The position numbers were made by a program, and so were the translations under genes. Of a stretch of DNA of 64,000 bases, positions 16,761 through 25,914 are shown piece after piece. This stretch comes from Megasphaera paucivorans (GTDB taxonomy: Bacteria; Bacillota; Negativicutes; Veillonellales; Megasphaeraceae). The stretch covers positions 1 through 64,000 of the forward strand of contig NZ_FNHQ01000005.1 of the NCBI RefSeq assembly GCF_900103535.1. The letters are read 5' to 3'. The notes under the pieces are model-generated. The model saw only the letters and a program-made list of their open reading frames with translations, was not told the origin of the DNA and did not search any database. Each line of letters begins with the position of its first letter. Within the stretch, counting starts at the first letter, position 1.

Positions 16761-17840
16761 TTATTTTTGTCCGCAGATACGACAAATTGCATCCCACAAG
16801 CCGCATAAATAATTGGCTCCCAGCGCTCTGTCGAACAATCCATACCCCGGACGGCCTTCTTCATCCCATATCATACGGCCGTGATCCGGGCGGATCGGTC
16901 CGTCGAAGTCAATATCATACAAAGCCTTCATAATTTCAAACATATCCAGGGATCCATATTTTGATTTATGTGCCACTTCGTTAAATACCCACGGTTCATG
17001 GACCTGAATATTGCGGACATGCATAAAATTGATGCGCTTTTGCTTGCCAAACTTCCGAATAATATGAGGAATATCATTCTGCAAATTAGATCCCAGCGAC
17101 CCGGTGCAGATAGTAAAGCCATTGCTTTCACTATCTACCATAGCCGCAATTTTGTCCAGATCCTTTTCATTTTTGACAATCCGCGGAAGTCCAAACACGG
17201 AAATAGGAGGATCATCGGGATGAATAGCCATCTTGATACCGCATTCCTCAGCCACCGGAACAACGGCCTTCAGGAAATATTCCAAATTCCTGCGCAATCC
17301 GTCTTCGTCCATTCCGGCATACTGTTCAAATAAAGAGGACAATTCCGTCAACCGTTCCGGTTCCCATCCGGGAAGAATAAAGCCATTGCTGTTGTCGATA
17401 ATTTCTTTGGCCATATCCTGCGGTGTTTTACCGGCAATCAAATGATAATCATAGGATAAGACCGTAGAACCATTATACAGCGGCTTCGCCAAATCCGTCC
17501 GAGTCCAGTCAAATACGGGCATGAAATTGTAGCAAACCATTTCGATACCCGCTTTTGCTGCATTGCGCAGAGACATAATATAGTTTTCAATATACTGATC
17601 CCGGCTGGGAAGACCCAACTTAATATCTTCGTGAACATTTATGCTTTCCAAATCTTTAAAGACCAGATGATGTGCTTCTGCCTGCTTCCGGATCGCCATA
17701 AGCGGTTCCACCGGCCATGCCGCTCCTACAGGAACATCAAACAAAGCCCCTACGATGCCATCCATGCCGGGAATCTGCTGAATCTCCTGCAATGTGATTT
17801 TATCATCTTTCTCTCCATACCAACGAAATGTCATTCTCAT
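16761..17840 (-). CDS. uxuA: Mannonate dehydratase
   Basis: Dehydrates D-mannonate to 2-keto-3-deoxygluconate in glucuronate breakdown. The 359 residues begin MTFRWYG, and include the conserved CYNFMPVFDWTRT segment and the metal/active-site region IRPDHGRMIWDE. A GGAGG site lies about 10 bases before the ATG. Upstream is a promoter overlapped by an inverted repeat; the GntR gene that probably controls it is the next gene upstream. Confidence 0.96.
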   Translation of the reverse strand: MRMTFRWYGEKDDKITLQEIQQIPGMDGIVGALFDVPVGAAWPVEPLMAIRKQAEAHHLVFKDLESINVHEDIKLGLPSRDQYIENYIMSLRNAAKAGIEMVCYNFMPVFDWTRTDLAKPLYNGSTVLSYDYHLIAGKTPQDMAKEIIDNSNGFILPGWEPERLTELSSLFEQYAGMDEDGLRRNLEYFLKAVVPVAEECGIKMAIHPDDPPISVFGLPRIVKNEKDLDKIAAMVDSESNGFTICTGSLGSNLQNDIPHIIRKFGKQKRINFMHVRNIQVHEPWVFNEVAHKSKYGSLDMFEIMKALYDIDFDGPIRPDHGRMIWDEEGRPGYGLFDRALGANYLCGLWDAICRICGQK

Positions 17841-17900
17841 TGTCGTATGCCTCCATTATGAAATATATAGTGTATTCTGCCATCGACTTTTGCTTCTTAC

Positions 17901-17936
17901 ACAGATATACTACCATACTAGTATATCTGTTTGCAA
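17901..17936 (-). promoter_or_regulatory. uxuA promoter overlapped by a GntR-type operator
   Basis: Minus strand: -35 TTGCAA at 17936-17931, 18-base spacer, -10 TAGTAT at 17912-17907. The region 17901-17930 is a perfect inverted repeat with 10-bp arms ACAGATATAC/GTATATCTGT. A 14-nt stretch of it, TAGTATGGTAGTAT at 17920-17907, recurs upstream of the gntR gene in the same orientation and position. Repression by the neighbouring GntR protein is inferred. Confidence 0.7.
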
Positions 17937-18007
17937 TATACGCGCTTTATAATGCAAAAAACATACTATTTTATCAGCATCCATGCATTTTTCGAATATA
18001 TGCACAT

Positions 18008-18045
18008 AAAAAATGACCGGCTGCTTGTACGTACACAAACAACCG
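18008..18045 (-). terminator. Terminator of the gntR gene
   Basis: An 11-bp stem with two wobble pairs (18018-18028 with 18035-18045) and a run of six T on the minus strand. It separates gntR from the uxuA promoter. Confidence 0.75.
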
Positions 18046-18083
18046 ATCTTCTTTATGCGCATCGTATAAAAAGCACCCTGCGT

Positions 18084-18773
18084 TTATTTAAAATACTCCG
18101 GATACTGCTTTTTCAATGCATCTACGTCGCCGATTACTTTATTGACATGCTTCGTTATGATATCGATCCCCGCCGACACATTATGTTCGGCAATAGACTG
18201 CACGATCAGTCGGTGCTGCTCATAGAGCAGCTGCATTTCCGTCTGCGCGGCAGACACATTCAGTACGCGGGCACGGATATAATTGATATTGGCATTTTGC
18301 AGCAGCTGCCAAATACTCGGCTTATCACAGCCGGAGAAAATGATATAATGCATTTCATTATCCAATTCATAAAACCGGCTGGCATCGAATTTCTGCAAAA
18401 CCTGTTCCTGCCCCTCTAAACATACCTTCAGGCTTTTTAAATGTGCCTCGGGAAAAGACCGACAGGCTAGTTCCATGACAGCCCGTTCCAACGTTACGCG
18501 CAGAAAACGGAACTCGGTGATCTGCGCCGTATCAATTTTCGATATATAGGTCCCGCGCTGCGGCAAAATCTCCAGCAACCCTGCCTGAGCCAAGCGGATA
18601 AACGCTTCCCGTACGGGAGTTCTGCTGATGGATAATCGATCGGATATTTCTTTTTCGGATATTGCCGTTCCCGGAACCAAATGCAGCGACATAATATTCT
18701 CAAAAATAACACGATATGCATACTCTCGTACAGATTCATTTGCTTTCTGTTCCAACATTTCCAACTTGCTCAC
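18084..18773 (-). CDS. GntR-family (FadR subfamily, FCD domain) regulator, UxuR/ExuR-like
   Basis: A 229-residue regulator. The N-terminal winged helix spans about 12-75 (SEKEISDRLSISRTPVREAF), followed by an all-helical FCD ligand domain with metal-binding histidines (MHYIIF; EQHRLIVQSI). It begins with GTG, preceded at 9 bases by GGAGG. The shared 14-nt site upstream of itself and of uxuA, and the gene order, point to control of the uxuA-MFS unit with a hexuronate-pathway effector. Confidence 0.88.
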   Translation of the reverse strand: MSKLEMLEQKANESVREYAYRVIFENIMSLHLVPGTAISEKEISDRLSISRTPVREAFIRLAQAGLLEILPQRGTYISKIDTAQITEFRFLRVTLERAVMELACRSFPEAHLKSLKVCLEGQEQVLQKFDASRFYELDNEMHYIIFSGCDKPSIWQLLQNANINYIRARVLNVSAAQTEMQLLYEQHRLIVQSIAEHNVSAGIDIITKHVNKVIGDVDALKKQYPEYFK

Positions 18774-18858
18774 ACTGGCACGCCTCCATTTTACGTGTTG
18801 ACGGAATCCGGTCTCCCGTGACCCCTTTCATACACGGACATACATATATTTATTAATT

Positions 18859-18892
18859 ATACTACCATACTACAATTAGATTATGCAAACAA
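18859..18892 (-). promoter_or_regulatory. gntR promoter with the same operator core as uxuA
   Basis: Minus strand: -35 TTGCAT at about 18896-18891, 18-base spacer, -10 TAGTAT inside the 14-nt core TAGTATGGTAGTAT at 18872-18859. The spacing and core match the uxuA promoter, implying autoregulation. The coordinates of the -35 are approximate. Confidence 0.6.
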
Positions 18893-18979
18893 ATGGCAAG
18901 GCATCTGTACATATTTTCTGTCCTATACATTATATCATTTACAATAATCGCATATTCACGGACATCTTTACTATATAAG

Positions 18980-19558
18980 TTAACCTAGATGGTATCGGCG
19001 GCATTTAGTTAAAACAAATCTCTCTATACGCTGGTACGCAATCATAACCATCGTTCCTAAATAACGATGGTAAACTATAGAGGTACACCAGACAATAATA
19101 AATCCTCCCAATACATCCATAGGATAATGATGACCTACGTATATACGAGAAACCCCCACTAGTATCGACAATATAAATAACAGGCGTCCCACCCAAGGGG
19201 AACTATATAGAATTCCCATAGCTATGCTCATAGTCCCAACTGCATGATCACTTGGAAATCCGGCATCGGGAACATGAGGCAGCAGCATATTGACTTTGTG
19301 ATCTACAAAAGGACGGTTTTCATAATATACCCTGCCAATACAAAGAGTAATAAACAAGGACAATATCACATATACTCCTGTAGCGAAAGCCTGTTGACGC
19401 AAATGGGAGTTTTTATAAAAAACTCCCATACCATACATTCCCATTAAAATAAGTATAAACACAATCGGCACATATTCCGTACATGCTTTCATTATGATGT
19501 CCAAAAGGTATATGTTGCCAGCAGCTCCATTGATCAAAGTAAATACTTCATAATTCAT
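18980..19558 (-). CDS. PAP2-family membrane phosphatase (undecaprenyl-diphosphatase-like)
   Basis: A 192-residue membrane protein with about five helices and all three PAP2 motifs: a divergent first motif GRVYYENRPF, PSDHA (about 103-107), and SRIYVGHHYPMDV (about 136-148). BcrC-type enzymes of this size recycle undecaprenyl pyrophosphate for cell-wall synthesis; a lipid phosphatase role is equally possible. It is the last of four genes read from the PadR promoter, in an AT-rich stretch. No clear terminator was found. Confidence 0.82.
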   Translation of the reverse strand: MNYEVFTLINGAAGNIYLLDIIMKACTEYVPIVFILILMGMYGMGVFYKNSHLRQQAFATGVYVILSLFITLCIGRVYYENRPFVDHKVNMLLPHVPDAGFPSDHAVGTMSIAMGILYSSPWVGRLLFILSILVGVSRIYVGHHYPMDVLGGFIIVWCTSIVYHRYLGTMVMIAYQRIERFVLTKCRRYHLG

Positions 19559-19578
19559 AGTTCCGTTGTTCCCTCCGA

Positions 19579-19893
19579 TTAATTTCCATCATCAGCAGCA
19601 GTAGTATGCAATGGAGCTGAATTGGAATTATCCTGTTGTTCGAATGATTTTTTCCCTTTCATAAAATCATCGGACGGTTCTTGTTTAAGTTGTTCCTTAT
19701 GATTGCGCCCATCCTTTGTATCGTGAACATATTTTCTATAATGATCCTTCTCCTGTTTTTCAAAATGTACTACCTGTTTGCCATAGTCGGTATACCAAGA
19801 AGTAATATGGGTAATGTCATTTACTATAAAAGAAGTGAAGCCTATTCCTAAACAAAATAACGACAATATAGCTGTAATTAATATTTTTTTCAT
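19579..19893 (-). CDS. Small exported or membrane-anchored protein of unknown function
   Basis: A 104-residue protein with a basic start and one hydrophobic segment (MKKILITAILSLFCLGIGF, about 1-22), then a polar, Lys/Asp/His-rich tail. It could be a single-pass membrane protein or have an uncleaved signal. The start at 19893 fits the hydrophobic N-terminus; an upstream in-frame start would overlap the preceding gene. No family recognised. It lies between a HAAS-domain gene and the PAP2 gene in one operon. Confidence 0.6.
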   Translation of the reverse strand: MKKILITAILSLFCLGIGFTSFIVNDITHITSWYTDYGKQVVHFEKQEKDHYRKYVHDTKDGRNHKEQLKQEPSDDFMKGKKSFEQQDNSNSAPLHTTAADDGN

Positions 19894-19909
19894 ATTCCGA
19901 TCCGCCCTT

Positions 19910-20458
19910 TCAAACATGGTTACGCCATTTCATAATTTCCTTACCAATAAAGAAGAACGTCAACCCTCCGCAAAACCCAAATCCGGCAAGTGCTGTCAAC
20001 GTAATCGGTGAAATCACCGGCAATGGCGGTAAATTAGTAAAAGGCTGCCATACTATTGATAATAAATACACCAAAATCGGCGTCACAAACCAGAATAAGA
20101 TAGTCAATATGTATGACAAAACCCCGGAAGCCAATATAACGGTTTTTGATACACTTCTAGCCATATAAGGCAGTTGTGGCTGCACGGTTGTCTTAAATGA
20201 TTCTTGTGCTCGTTCTACCATTTCTTGTATATTTCCTTTAAGCAATCCTTTCCGTTCACTTATAACGCCTTCACTCATATAAGCCTCATAGATATCTTTA
20301 GGACTTCCCAGCGATTCTATTATTTCTTGTTCGGTAAGGCCTTGTTCTGCCCCAATTCGAAAATGTTCTTCATAATCATATAATATTTCAGTTAGGTCAT
20401 CTTTTTTAGCTTTACTAAAATAGTATCGCAATAAATCTATAAATTCTGTTTTATTCAT
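19910..20458 (-). CDS. HAAS-domain (DUF1700) membrane protein
   Basis: A 182-residue protein. Residues 1-75 form the helical HAAS domain (MNKTEFIDLLRYYF, and LGSPKDIYEAYM), followed by two to three membrane helices in the C-terminal half. Such proteins are paired with PadR repressors in Firmicutes and are thought to sense or modulate them; here the padR stop codon abuts this ATG. Function beyond that is unknown. Confidence 0.82.
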   Translation of the reverse strand: MNKTEFIDLLRYYFSKAKKDDLTEILYDYEEHFRIGAEQGLTEQEIIESLGSPKDIYEAYMSEGVISERKGLLKGNIQEMVERAQESFKTTVQPQLPYMARSVSKTVILASGVLSYILTILFWFVTPILVYLLSIVWQPFTNLPPLPVISPITLTALAGFGFCGGLTFFFIGKEIMKWRNHV

Positions 20459-20773
20459 TTATTTCACCTCGTTTAGTAACTGATTTACCGCTTCCGAAAA
20501 AACAATCCACTCATCTCTCATTTTTAAAAAAGCCCTTTTTCCCATTTCTGTCATTTTATAATATTTACGTGGAGGTCCGCTATTTGACTCTGCCAAATAG
20601 GTTTCTACAAACAGATCTCTTTTTAAACGATTAAGCAAAGGATATATCGTTCCTTCTGATATTTCCATATGTTTTGATACTTCTGCCACAATTTCATAAC
20701 CATAACAATCTTTATGGACAAGTTGTGCTAAAACAAGCAATTCAATAACACCTTTTTTTAATTGAATATTCAT
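20459..20773 (-). CDS. PadR-family transcriptional regulator
   Basis: A 104-residue one-domain PadR protein: winged helix across the whole length (GVIELLVLAQLVHKDCYGYEI ... EGTIYPLLNRLKRD ... YYKMTEMGKRA). First gene of the padR-HAAS-small protein-PAP2 operon. A 15-bp perfect inverted repeat covers its promoter, strongly implying autorepression. These genes are more AT-rich than the sugar-acid genes on either side, suggesting acquisition as a unit. Confidence 0.9.
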   Translation of the reverse strand: MNIQLKKGVIELLVLAQLVHKDCYGYEIVAEVSKHMEISEGTIYPLLNRLKRDLFVETYLAESNSGPPRKYYKMTEMGKRAFLKMRDEWIVFSEAVNQLLNEVK

Positions 20774-20843
20774 TCGTTCACCTCCCGGGTCATATTTAAA
20801 ACTGCAAGGTTCTTATTTTTACTACTTTTTTAAACTTACTGTT

Positions 20844-20889
20844 ATTATATAGCATAGTATCTTTTATTGCAAGGTACTATGCTATATAA
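20844..20889 (-). promoter_or_regulatory. padR operon promoter inside a 15-bp perfect inverted repeat
   Basis: Minus strand: -35 TTGCAA at 20872-20867, 17-base spacer, perfect -10 TATAAT at 20849-20844. Arms at 20845-20859 and 20875-20889 (core ATAGCATAGTA) are perfect 15-bp complements separated by 15 bases; one covers the -10, the other lies just upstream of the -35. Typical of a dimeric repressor operator. Confidence 0.8.
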
Positions 20890-20950
20890 TATTTATTTTT
20901 TATAAAAATAAATACAAAAGTTATATGTACCTTACCAACTATATTCTTAT

Positions 20951-20985
20951 AATATTAAAAAGCTCTCTGTAAAAAGAGAGCTTTT
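20951..20985 (-). terminator. Terminator of the uxa operon (after the HIT gene)
   Basis: A perfect 11-bp stem (20958-20968 with 20975-20985, 6-base loop) with T residues following on the minus strand, 15 bases past the HIT stop codon. Confidence 0.8.
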
Positions 20986-20999
20986 CCTATCTGCTGCGC

Positions 21000-21419
21000 T
21001 TACAAATTATCTTTGATTTTTTGGATCATAGCCGCATAGGCTTCTTCTTGTAAAAAAGTTTTCTGCGGATTCATTTGAAAAACTCCGTTCCATTCAAATT
21101 GATCCTTGTATTTTGGCACGAGATGCATATGAAGATGATGTCCTGTATCCGCATAAGCCCCATAATTGATTTTGTCCGGATGAAACGCCGCATGGATCGC
21201 TTTCGCTGCCCGATTGACATCGGCAAAGAAGGCGTTCCGTTCCTCGTCACTGATATCCGTCATTTCACTGACATGTTCTTTATAGGCTACGATACATCGT
21301 CCCGGATGACTTTGTTCCTTGAACAAAACCAGCATGCTGACAGACAAATCACAAATATATATGCCGAAGGCATCCAGCGGTTTTCCTTTTACGCAATATC
21401 CACAAGTAGTATCTATCAT
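21000..21419 (-). CDS. HIT-family nucleotide hydrolase/transferase
   Basis: A 139-residue histidine-triad protein with the motif GHHLHMHLVPK near 100 and an N-terminal CGYC that may form half of a zinc site. Members cleave phosphoramidates, adenylated compounds or dinucleotides. It is the last gene of the uxaCBA operon, where its role is unclear. An ATG at 21419 after GGGGACG is preferred; a TTG at 21443 overlaps the transporter gene. Confidence 0.8.
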   Translation of the reverse strand: MIDTTCGYCVKGKPLDAFGIYICDLSVSMLVLFKEQSHPGRCIVAYKEHVSEMTDISDEERNAFFADVNRAAKAIHAAFHPDKINYGAYADTGHHLHMHLVPKYKDQFEWNGVFQMNPQKTFLQEEAYAAMIQKIKDNL

Positions 21420-21435
21420 GACTTCGTCCCCTTTG

Positions 21436-22881
21436 TTATTCAATATTTCCTTGTTCCCATTTGCCGTTATTCAAATCTTCGGCAATTTCCTTGAATTTAT
21501 CATCTGTAAGACCATAGAAGAAGAATAATATCAATGCGGCTAAGCCCAGCGCAACCCCCGGATAGAGGGTCATCGCCGCCTTGATCCCGGTCAGTGTTTC
21601 TTGATTCTGTACCTGATTGGCAACATATCCCGTAAGAGCCAATATGCCGGAACTGACGATCGCCGCAATAGCCTGCGCTATCTTACGGGAGAAGTTGAAT
21701 GCGGCATAGGTAATCCCTTCCTTGCGGATGCCGTTGTGCCATTCACTATAATCGATTACATCCGAAACAAAAGCCCACGTTACACCATTGGGAATAGCCA
21801 GCGCAACATAACCGATAGTCACAAGAATAACGAAGGTATACAAATTGGTCGGAATAACAAAATTGAGAAGATCCGCAGCACACCCGATCAATAAGCCGCC
21901 GATAGCGGTCTTTTTCTTACCGAACTGTTTTACCAGCCGGGGAATCAAGAGAATCCCGACGATGGAGCAGCCCATCATGATGCCGTTAACAATTGGCTGT
22001 AATCCCATACTTCCTAAATTATACTGGCAGAAAAAAATCATCATCTGATTATTTGTATTCATTGCAGAAATAGTAAATAAGGTCATTAAAATGATACATA
22101 AGAGCGGTTTTTTTGTAAATACGATTTTAATATAATCAGAAAATTTCGCTTTTTCTTCTGCGTGCGTATTTCGTTTGACCGGAACATGTTCCTTGCAGTT
22201 TAAATAACAGATTGCAAAGCCGATGATACCGCAGATCGCCATGACAATAGCCGCAATGAAAAAGCCATGATGCGGTGAAGCAAACATCAATACGATCGGC
22301 ACAAAGGCGATTCCCGTAATCAGCTGCGCCCCAATAGATCCCGCCTGCCGTGTCGTCGCCATTTGACTTCGTTCATTCGTATCCCGGGTCATGACGCTCG
22401 CCATGGATGCATAGGGAATATTCGTAAAAGAATACACCAGTCCCCAGGCCATGTACGCTCCATATGCAAACAAGATTTTTCCGGTAGGAGATACATTCGG
22501 CATCGTAAAAGTAATAATCGTAAGTATGGCCAGCAAGATACTGGAAATCATCATGACCGGTCGAAATTTACCGCGGCGTCCGATATGTTTGCGTCCGTCG
22601 ATAACAGAACCGGCGATAGGATCCATAAACGCATCAAATATCTTGGTAAAAGCAAAAATTCCTGCTACCGCTGCTGCCGGTATCGTACAAACATCGATCC
22701 AGTACTTCGTCAAATACGCCTGTCCCAAATCAAACATAAATCCATTGCCAAAATCGCCGAACCCATAGCAGATTTTTTCCCGCCAAGATAATTTCACATG
22801 ACCGCGATCCGCTTTTTCCGGTACGTCTGCCGCTGCAGTTTCCGTTACTGCCGCATCGGTACCCATCATTTTTTCACTCAT
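21436..22881 (-). CDS. GPH-family sugar (glycoside-pentoside-hexuronide):cation symporter
   Basis: A 481-residue membrane carrier with about twelve helices. Family marks are GDFGNGFMFDLGQAYLTKYW in helix 1, DAFMDPIAGSVIDGRK after helix 2, and NIPYASMASVMTRDTNERS. The group includes the glucuronide carrier UidB. Its place between uxaA and the HIT gene points to import of galacturonate, glucuronate or their glycosides. Confidence 0.88.
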   Translation of the reverse strand: MSEKMMGTDAAVTETAAADVPEKADRGHVKLSWREKICYGFGDFGNGFMFDLGQAYLTKYWIDVCTIPAAAVAGIFAFTKIFDAFMDPIAGSVIDGRKHIGRRGKFRPVMMISSILLAILTIITFTMPNVSPTGKILFAYGAYMAWGLVYSFTNIPYASMASVMTRDTNERSQMATTRQAGSIGAQLITGIAFVPIVLMFASPHHGFFIAAIVMAICGIIGFAICYLNCKEHVPVKRNTHAEEKAKFSDYIKIVFTKKPLLCIILMTLFTISAMNTNNQMMIFFCQYNLGSMGLQPIVNGIMMGCSIVGILLIPRLVKQFGKKKTAIGGLLIGCAADLLNFVIPTNLYTFVILVTIGYVALAIPNGVTWAFVSDVIDYSEWHNGIRKEGITYAAFNFSRKIAQAIAAIVSSGILALTGYVANQVQNQETLTGIKAAMTLYPGVALGLAALILFFFYGLTDDKFKEIAEDLNNGKWEQGNIE

Positions 22882-22920
22882 TAGTACGCCTCCTAAGCAT
22901 TAGTTTCACGAACTTCTTTT

Positions 22921-24414
22921 TTATAAAGTCACGCCATCCTTAAAGATAGCAAGATCATGCTTATCGAGCTTTTCTGATTTTGCATGCTTTTTTCCCGATG
23001 CCACATCGAGTATATACTGCATCAATCGGTCAGCTCCTTCTTCCATAGATTCTCCCCGGATCAATCCTTCGGCGTCAAAATCTATCCAGTTTTTTTTGTA
23101 TGCTGCCAGCGGACTGTTGCTCGAAATCTTGATCGTCGGCACGGGACAAGCAAACGGGGTGCCCCGCCCCGTCGTAAACAAGACCATATCGGCACCGGCT
23201 GCCGCCAATGCATTGGCGGCTACCAGATCATTGCCCGGTGCCTGCAGCAACTGTAATCCAGACCCTTGTATCCGGTCACCGTACGCAAGGACATCTTCAA
23301 TGATTGCCTGTCCGCCCTTTTGCACGCATCCCAGAGATTTATCCTCCAGCGTGGTAATGCCACCGGCTTTATTTCCCGGTGACGGATTTTCATTGATTTT
23401 TTCTCCGTACCGCATAAAGTATTCTTTAAAATGATTGATAAGAGCCGCAATCTTATCGAATACAACCCGATTCCGCGCCCGGTTCATCAATAACGTTTCA
23501 GCACCGAACATCTCCGGCACTTCGGTCAATATCGAGGTACCGCCGGCTGCAATGATCCGGTTGGATATTTCTCCGACCAGTGGATTGGCGGTAATACCGG
23601 ATAACCCGTCAGAACCGCCGCATTTTAATCCGATCGTCAACTGGCTGGCATCGCAGGGTACCCGTTCAAATTGATCGGCATACCTGCATAGTTCCTCGAC
23701 GATCGCCGTTCCCGCAGCTACTTCATCTGCTACCTCCTGGCAGACAAGGAACTTCACCCGATCCGGATCATACTCACCGATAACAGCCTTCATCTGGTCG
23801 ATTTGGTTGTTTTCACATCCCAGACCCAACACCAATACGGCTCCGGCATTGGGACTATGAACCAACCCGCTCAATATTTTCTGAGTATGGATATGATCCT
23901 CTCCGAGCTGAGAACAGCCGTGCGGATGACTATAGGCAAAAATACCGTCGATGTGTGCTGTTTTGAATGGCTGTGCCGCTTCTTCGATCGCCCGTGCGAT
24001 CGCATTGACACACCCCACCGTAGGAATGATCCAAACCTCGTTGCGGATACCGGCTTTTCCAAATTTCCGCGGATATCCCAGGAATTCGTACTGCCGCGTC
24101 CCGGCAAGTTCGGGCCGTACCGCGGTGTCCGGTTCATAGGTATAGGTCAAAAGATTTCCCAGTTTGCTTTTCATATTATGGGTATGCACCCATGCACCTG
24201 GTGCGATCGCCTCCCGGGCTGCGCCGATGGGGAAGCCGTACTTAATGATATCCTCCCCAGCTGCAATCGGTCGTATCGCCATCTTATGGCCTGCCGGAAT
24301 AACAGCTCCGGCCACAATAGACTGGTGCTGCACAACAACCACCGTACCTTTGGAAATAGGGGCTGCCGCAACTGCCACATTGTCTTTTTCGTTGATCTGA
24401 TACATATCTGCCAT
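22921..24414 (-). CDS. uxaA: Altronate dehydratase
   Basis: Dehydrates D-altronate to 2-keto-3-deoxygluconate. The 497 residues show the small N-terminal SAF-type domain (about 1-95; NDK-like MYQINEKDNVAVA) and a large C-terminal catalytic domain with GLKCGGSDGLSGITANPLVG and FTTGRGTPFACPVPTIKISSN. It starts 3 bases after the uxaB stop, so translation is coupled. An iron-sulfur or iron centre is expected from the family. Confidence 0.95.
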   Translation of the reverse strand: MADMYQINEKDNVAVAAAPISKGTVVVVQHQSIVAGAVIPAGHKMAIRPIAAGEDIIKYGFPIGAAREAIAPGAWVHTHNMKSKLGNLLTYTYEPDTAVRPELAGTRQYEFLGYPRKFGKAGIRNEVWIIPTVGCVNAIARAIEEAAQPFKTAHIDGIFAYSHPHGCSQLGEDHIHTQKILSGLVHSPNAGAVLVLGLGCENNQIDQMKAVIGEYDPDRVKFLVCQEVADEVAAGTAIVEELCRYADQFERVPCDASQLTIGLKCGGSDGLSGITANPLVGEISNRIIAAGGTSILTEVPEMFGAETLLMNRARNRVVFDKIAALINHFKEYFMRYGEKINENPSPGNKAGGITTLEDKSLGCVQKGGQAIIEDVLAYGDRIQGSGLQLLQAPGNDLVAANALAAAGADMVLFTTGRGTPFACPVPTIKISSNSPLAAYKKNWIDFDAEGLIRGESMEEGADRLMQYILDVASGKKHAKSEKLDKHDLAIFKDGVTL

Positions 24415-24417
24415 CGC

Positions 24418-25887
24418 TTAGACCTGCTCTCCCAATTCAGCAATATGCGCTTTGACTCCGATTTCGGCCATGCGTTCCAGATGGGCTGTAACCGCTTCGG
24501 CCAACCCTGCTATCCGGGTCAAATCTTCCCCCCAAAAGGAGGCATGCGCCATCATGGCCCGTACATAGTCAGCAGCAGCAAGACCGGCATGCGTGCAGAC
24601 GAATGCAAGATTATCCGGTTCATCATGAATCTCATACACCGCAGTCCCGCGATTTCCGATCAGACAGCCGTCACCCTTATGCTCGCTGCGATAAAACGCC
24701 AACAGCGCCGCCAAAGAATAGGTCAGCCATTTCGGCAGTCTGCCCGTCTGCGCTATGCTATCCTTCAGTGTCGGCAATACCCGGCCTTTCCATTTTGCAA
24801 TGGAATTCAGCGAAATAGAAAGCAGAGCATGCTTTACAAACGGATTTTCAAACCGTTCATATACATCTGCCGCAAACGCTTCGGCTTTTTCCCGCGACAT
24901 ATGCACCGTAGGGATGATTTCACCATATACAGACTGATCCAGCTGCCGACGGATCACCGGATCCGCCATACAGTCTCCCACATACTCCTTGCCGGCAAGA
25001 TAGGCTCCCAATACCATGGAGGTGTGCGCCCCGTTCAAAATACGGATTTTCCGTTCCCGGTACGTCTCCAGATCATCGGTAAACTCCACCTGCCACTGCG
25101 GACTGCTTACCGGAAATTTTTCCTTCAAGGATGCCGCACCGATGACCCAGCTGTTGAACGGTTCCGCAATGTCCAGCAGTTCATCTTCATATCCCAGTTC
25201 TTCGTACATTGCCGCAATTTCTTCTTCTTCCTTGGGATATCCTGTTACAATGCGGTCCACCAACGTACTGACAAAGGCACACTTTGTGTCTACCCAATTT
25301 CTAAAATCTGCCTCCATCTGCCATACGTCAATATATTGAAAAACGCATGTTTTAAGCGCTTCGCCGTTATTATCGATCAATTCCACGGGAAGCATCGTCA
25401 ACGCCTTATCGGCCGCTCCCTTAAAAAATCGGTACCGTTCATACAGGAATTGCGTCAATTTACCGGGAAACGTGTTCGCCGGTGTATCCGGCAGCGGCTG
25501 ATCCGTATCATCAAACAGTATTCCTGCATCTGTCGTATTGGAAATCACAAATTCCAGCGTATCCATATGAGCCAGACGGAGAAATCCGCTGAAATCATAA
25601 TTGGCGGATACAACCGTTTCTACACAAGTAATAATACGGTTTTCCCGATAAACACTGCCGTTCTTCTGCCCGCGCAGGCAAACCGTATACAAATTATCCT
25701 GCTTGTCAAAGGCTTCTTTTTTAGGAGAACGCGGCACGACCATCGCAACATTGCCATTATAATCCAATGTTTCATTCGCTATATCAATGCCATACTCAAT
25801 GAATGCTCTCAAAAAATTTCCTTCGCCGATCTGCAGAATTTTGACAGGCCGGGAAACACGTGACGATACATCTTTAACATTTTTCAT
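24418..25887 (-). CDS. uxaB: Tagaturonate reductase
   Basis: NADH-dependent reduction of D-tagaturonate to D-altronate. The 489-residue long-chain mannitol-dehydrogenase-like protein has the N-terminal coenzyme motif ILQIGEGNFLRAFIEYG and the catalytic region RIVTGYP and KIRILNGAHTS, both close to E. coli UxaB as remembered. It lies between uxaC and uxaA. No fructuronate reductase gene (uxuB) is present in the window, so this enzyme might also supply mannonate, or uxuB lies elsewhere. Confidence 0.93.
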   Translation of the reverse strand: MKNVKDVSSRVSRPVKILQIGEGNFLRAFIEYGIDIANETLDYNGNVAMVVPRSPKKEAFDKQDNLYTVCLRGQKNGSVYRENRIITCVETVVSANYDFSGFLRLAHMDTLEFVISNTTDAGILFDDTDQPLPDTPANTFPGKLTQFLYERYRFFKGAADKALTMLPVELIDNNGEALKTCVFQYIDVWQMEADFRNWVDTKCAFVSTLVDRIVTGYPKEEEEIAAMYEELGYEDELLDIAEPFNSWVIGAASLKEKFPVSSPQWQVEFTDDLETYRERKIRILNGAHTSMVLGAYLAGKEYVGDCMADPVIRRQLDQSVYGEIIPTVHMSREKAEAFAADVYERFENPFVKHALLSISLNSIAKWKGRVLPTLKDSIAQTGRLPKWLTYSLAALLAFYRSEHKGDGCLIGNRGTAVYEIHDEPDNLAFVCTHAGLAAADYVRAMMAHASFWGEDLTRIAGLAEAVTAHLERMAEIGVKAHIAELGEQV

Positions 25888-25914
25888 TCCAGATACTGCC
25901 TCCCTCCTTGCCGT

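Noticed and set aside
23803-25863. A 686-codon open frame on the plus strand
   Set aside because: It is wholly antisense to uxaA and uxaB, whose proteins are well recognised. It has no family motif, an odd His/Arg/Cys-rich composition and no ribosome site; it arises from codon bias of the real genes.
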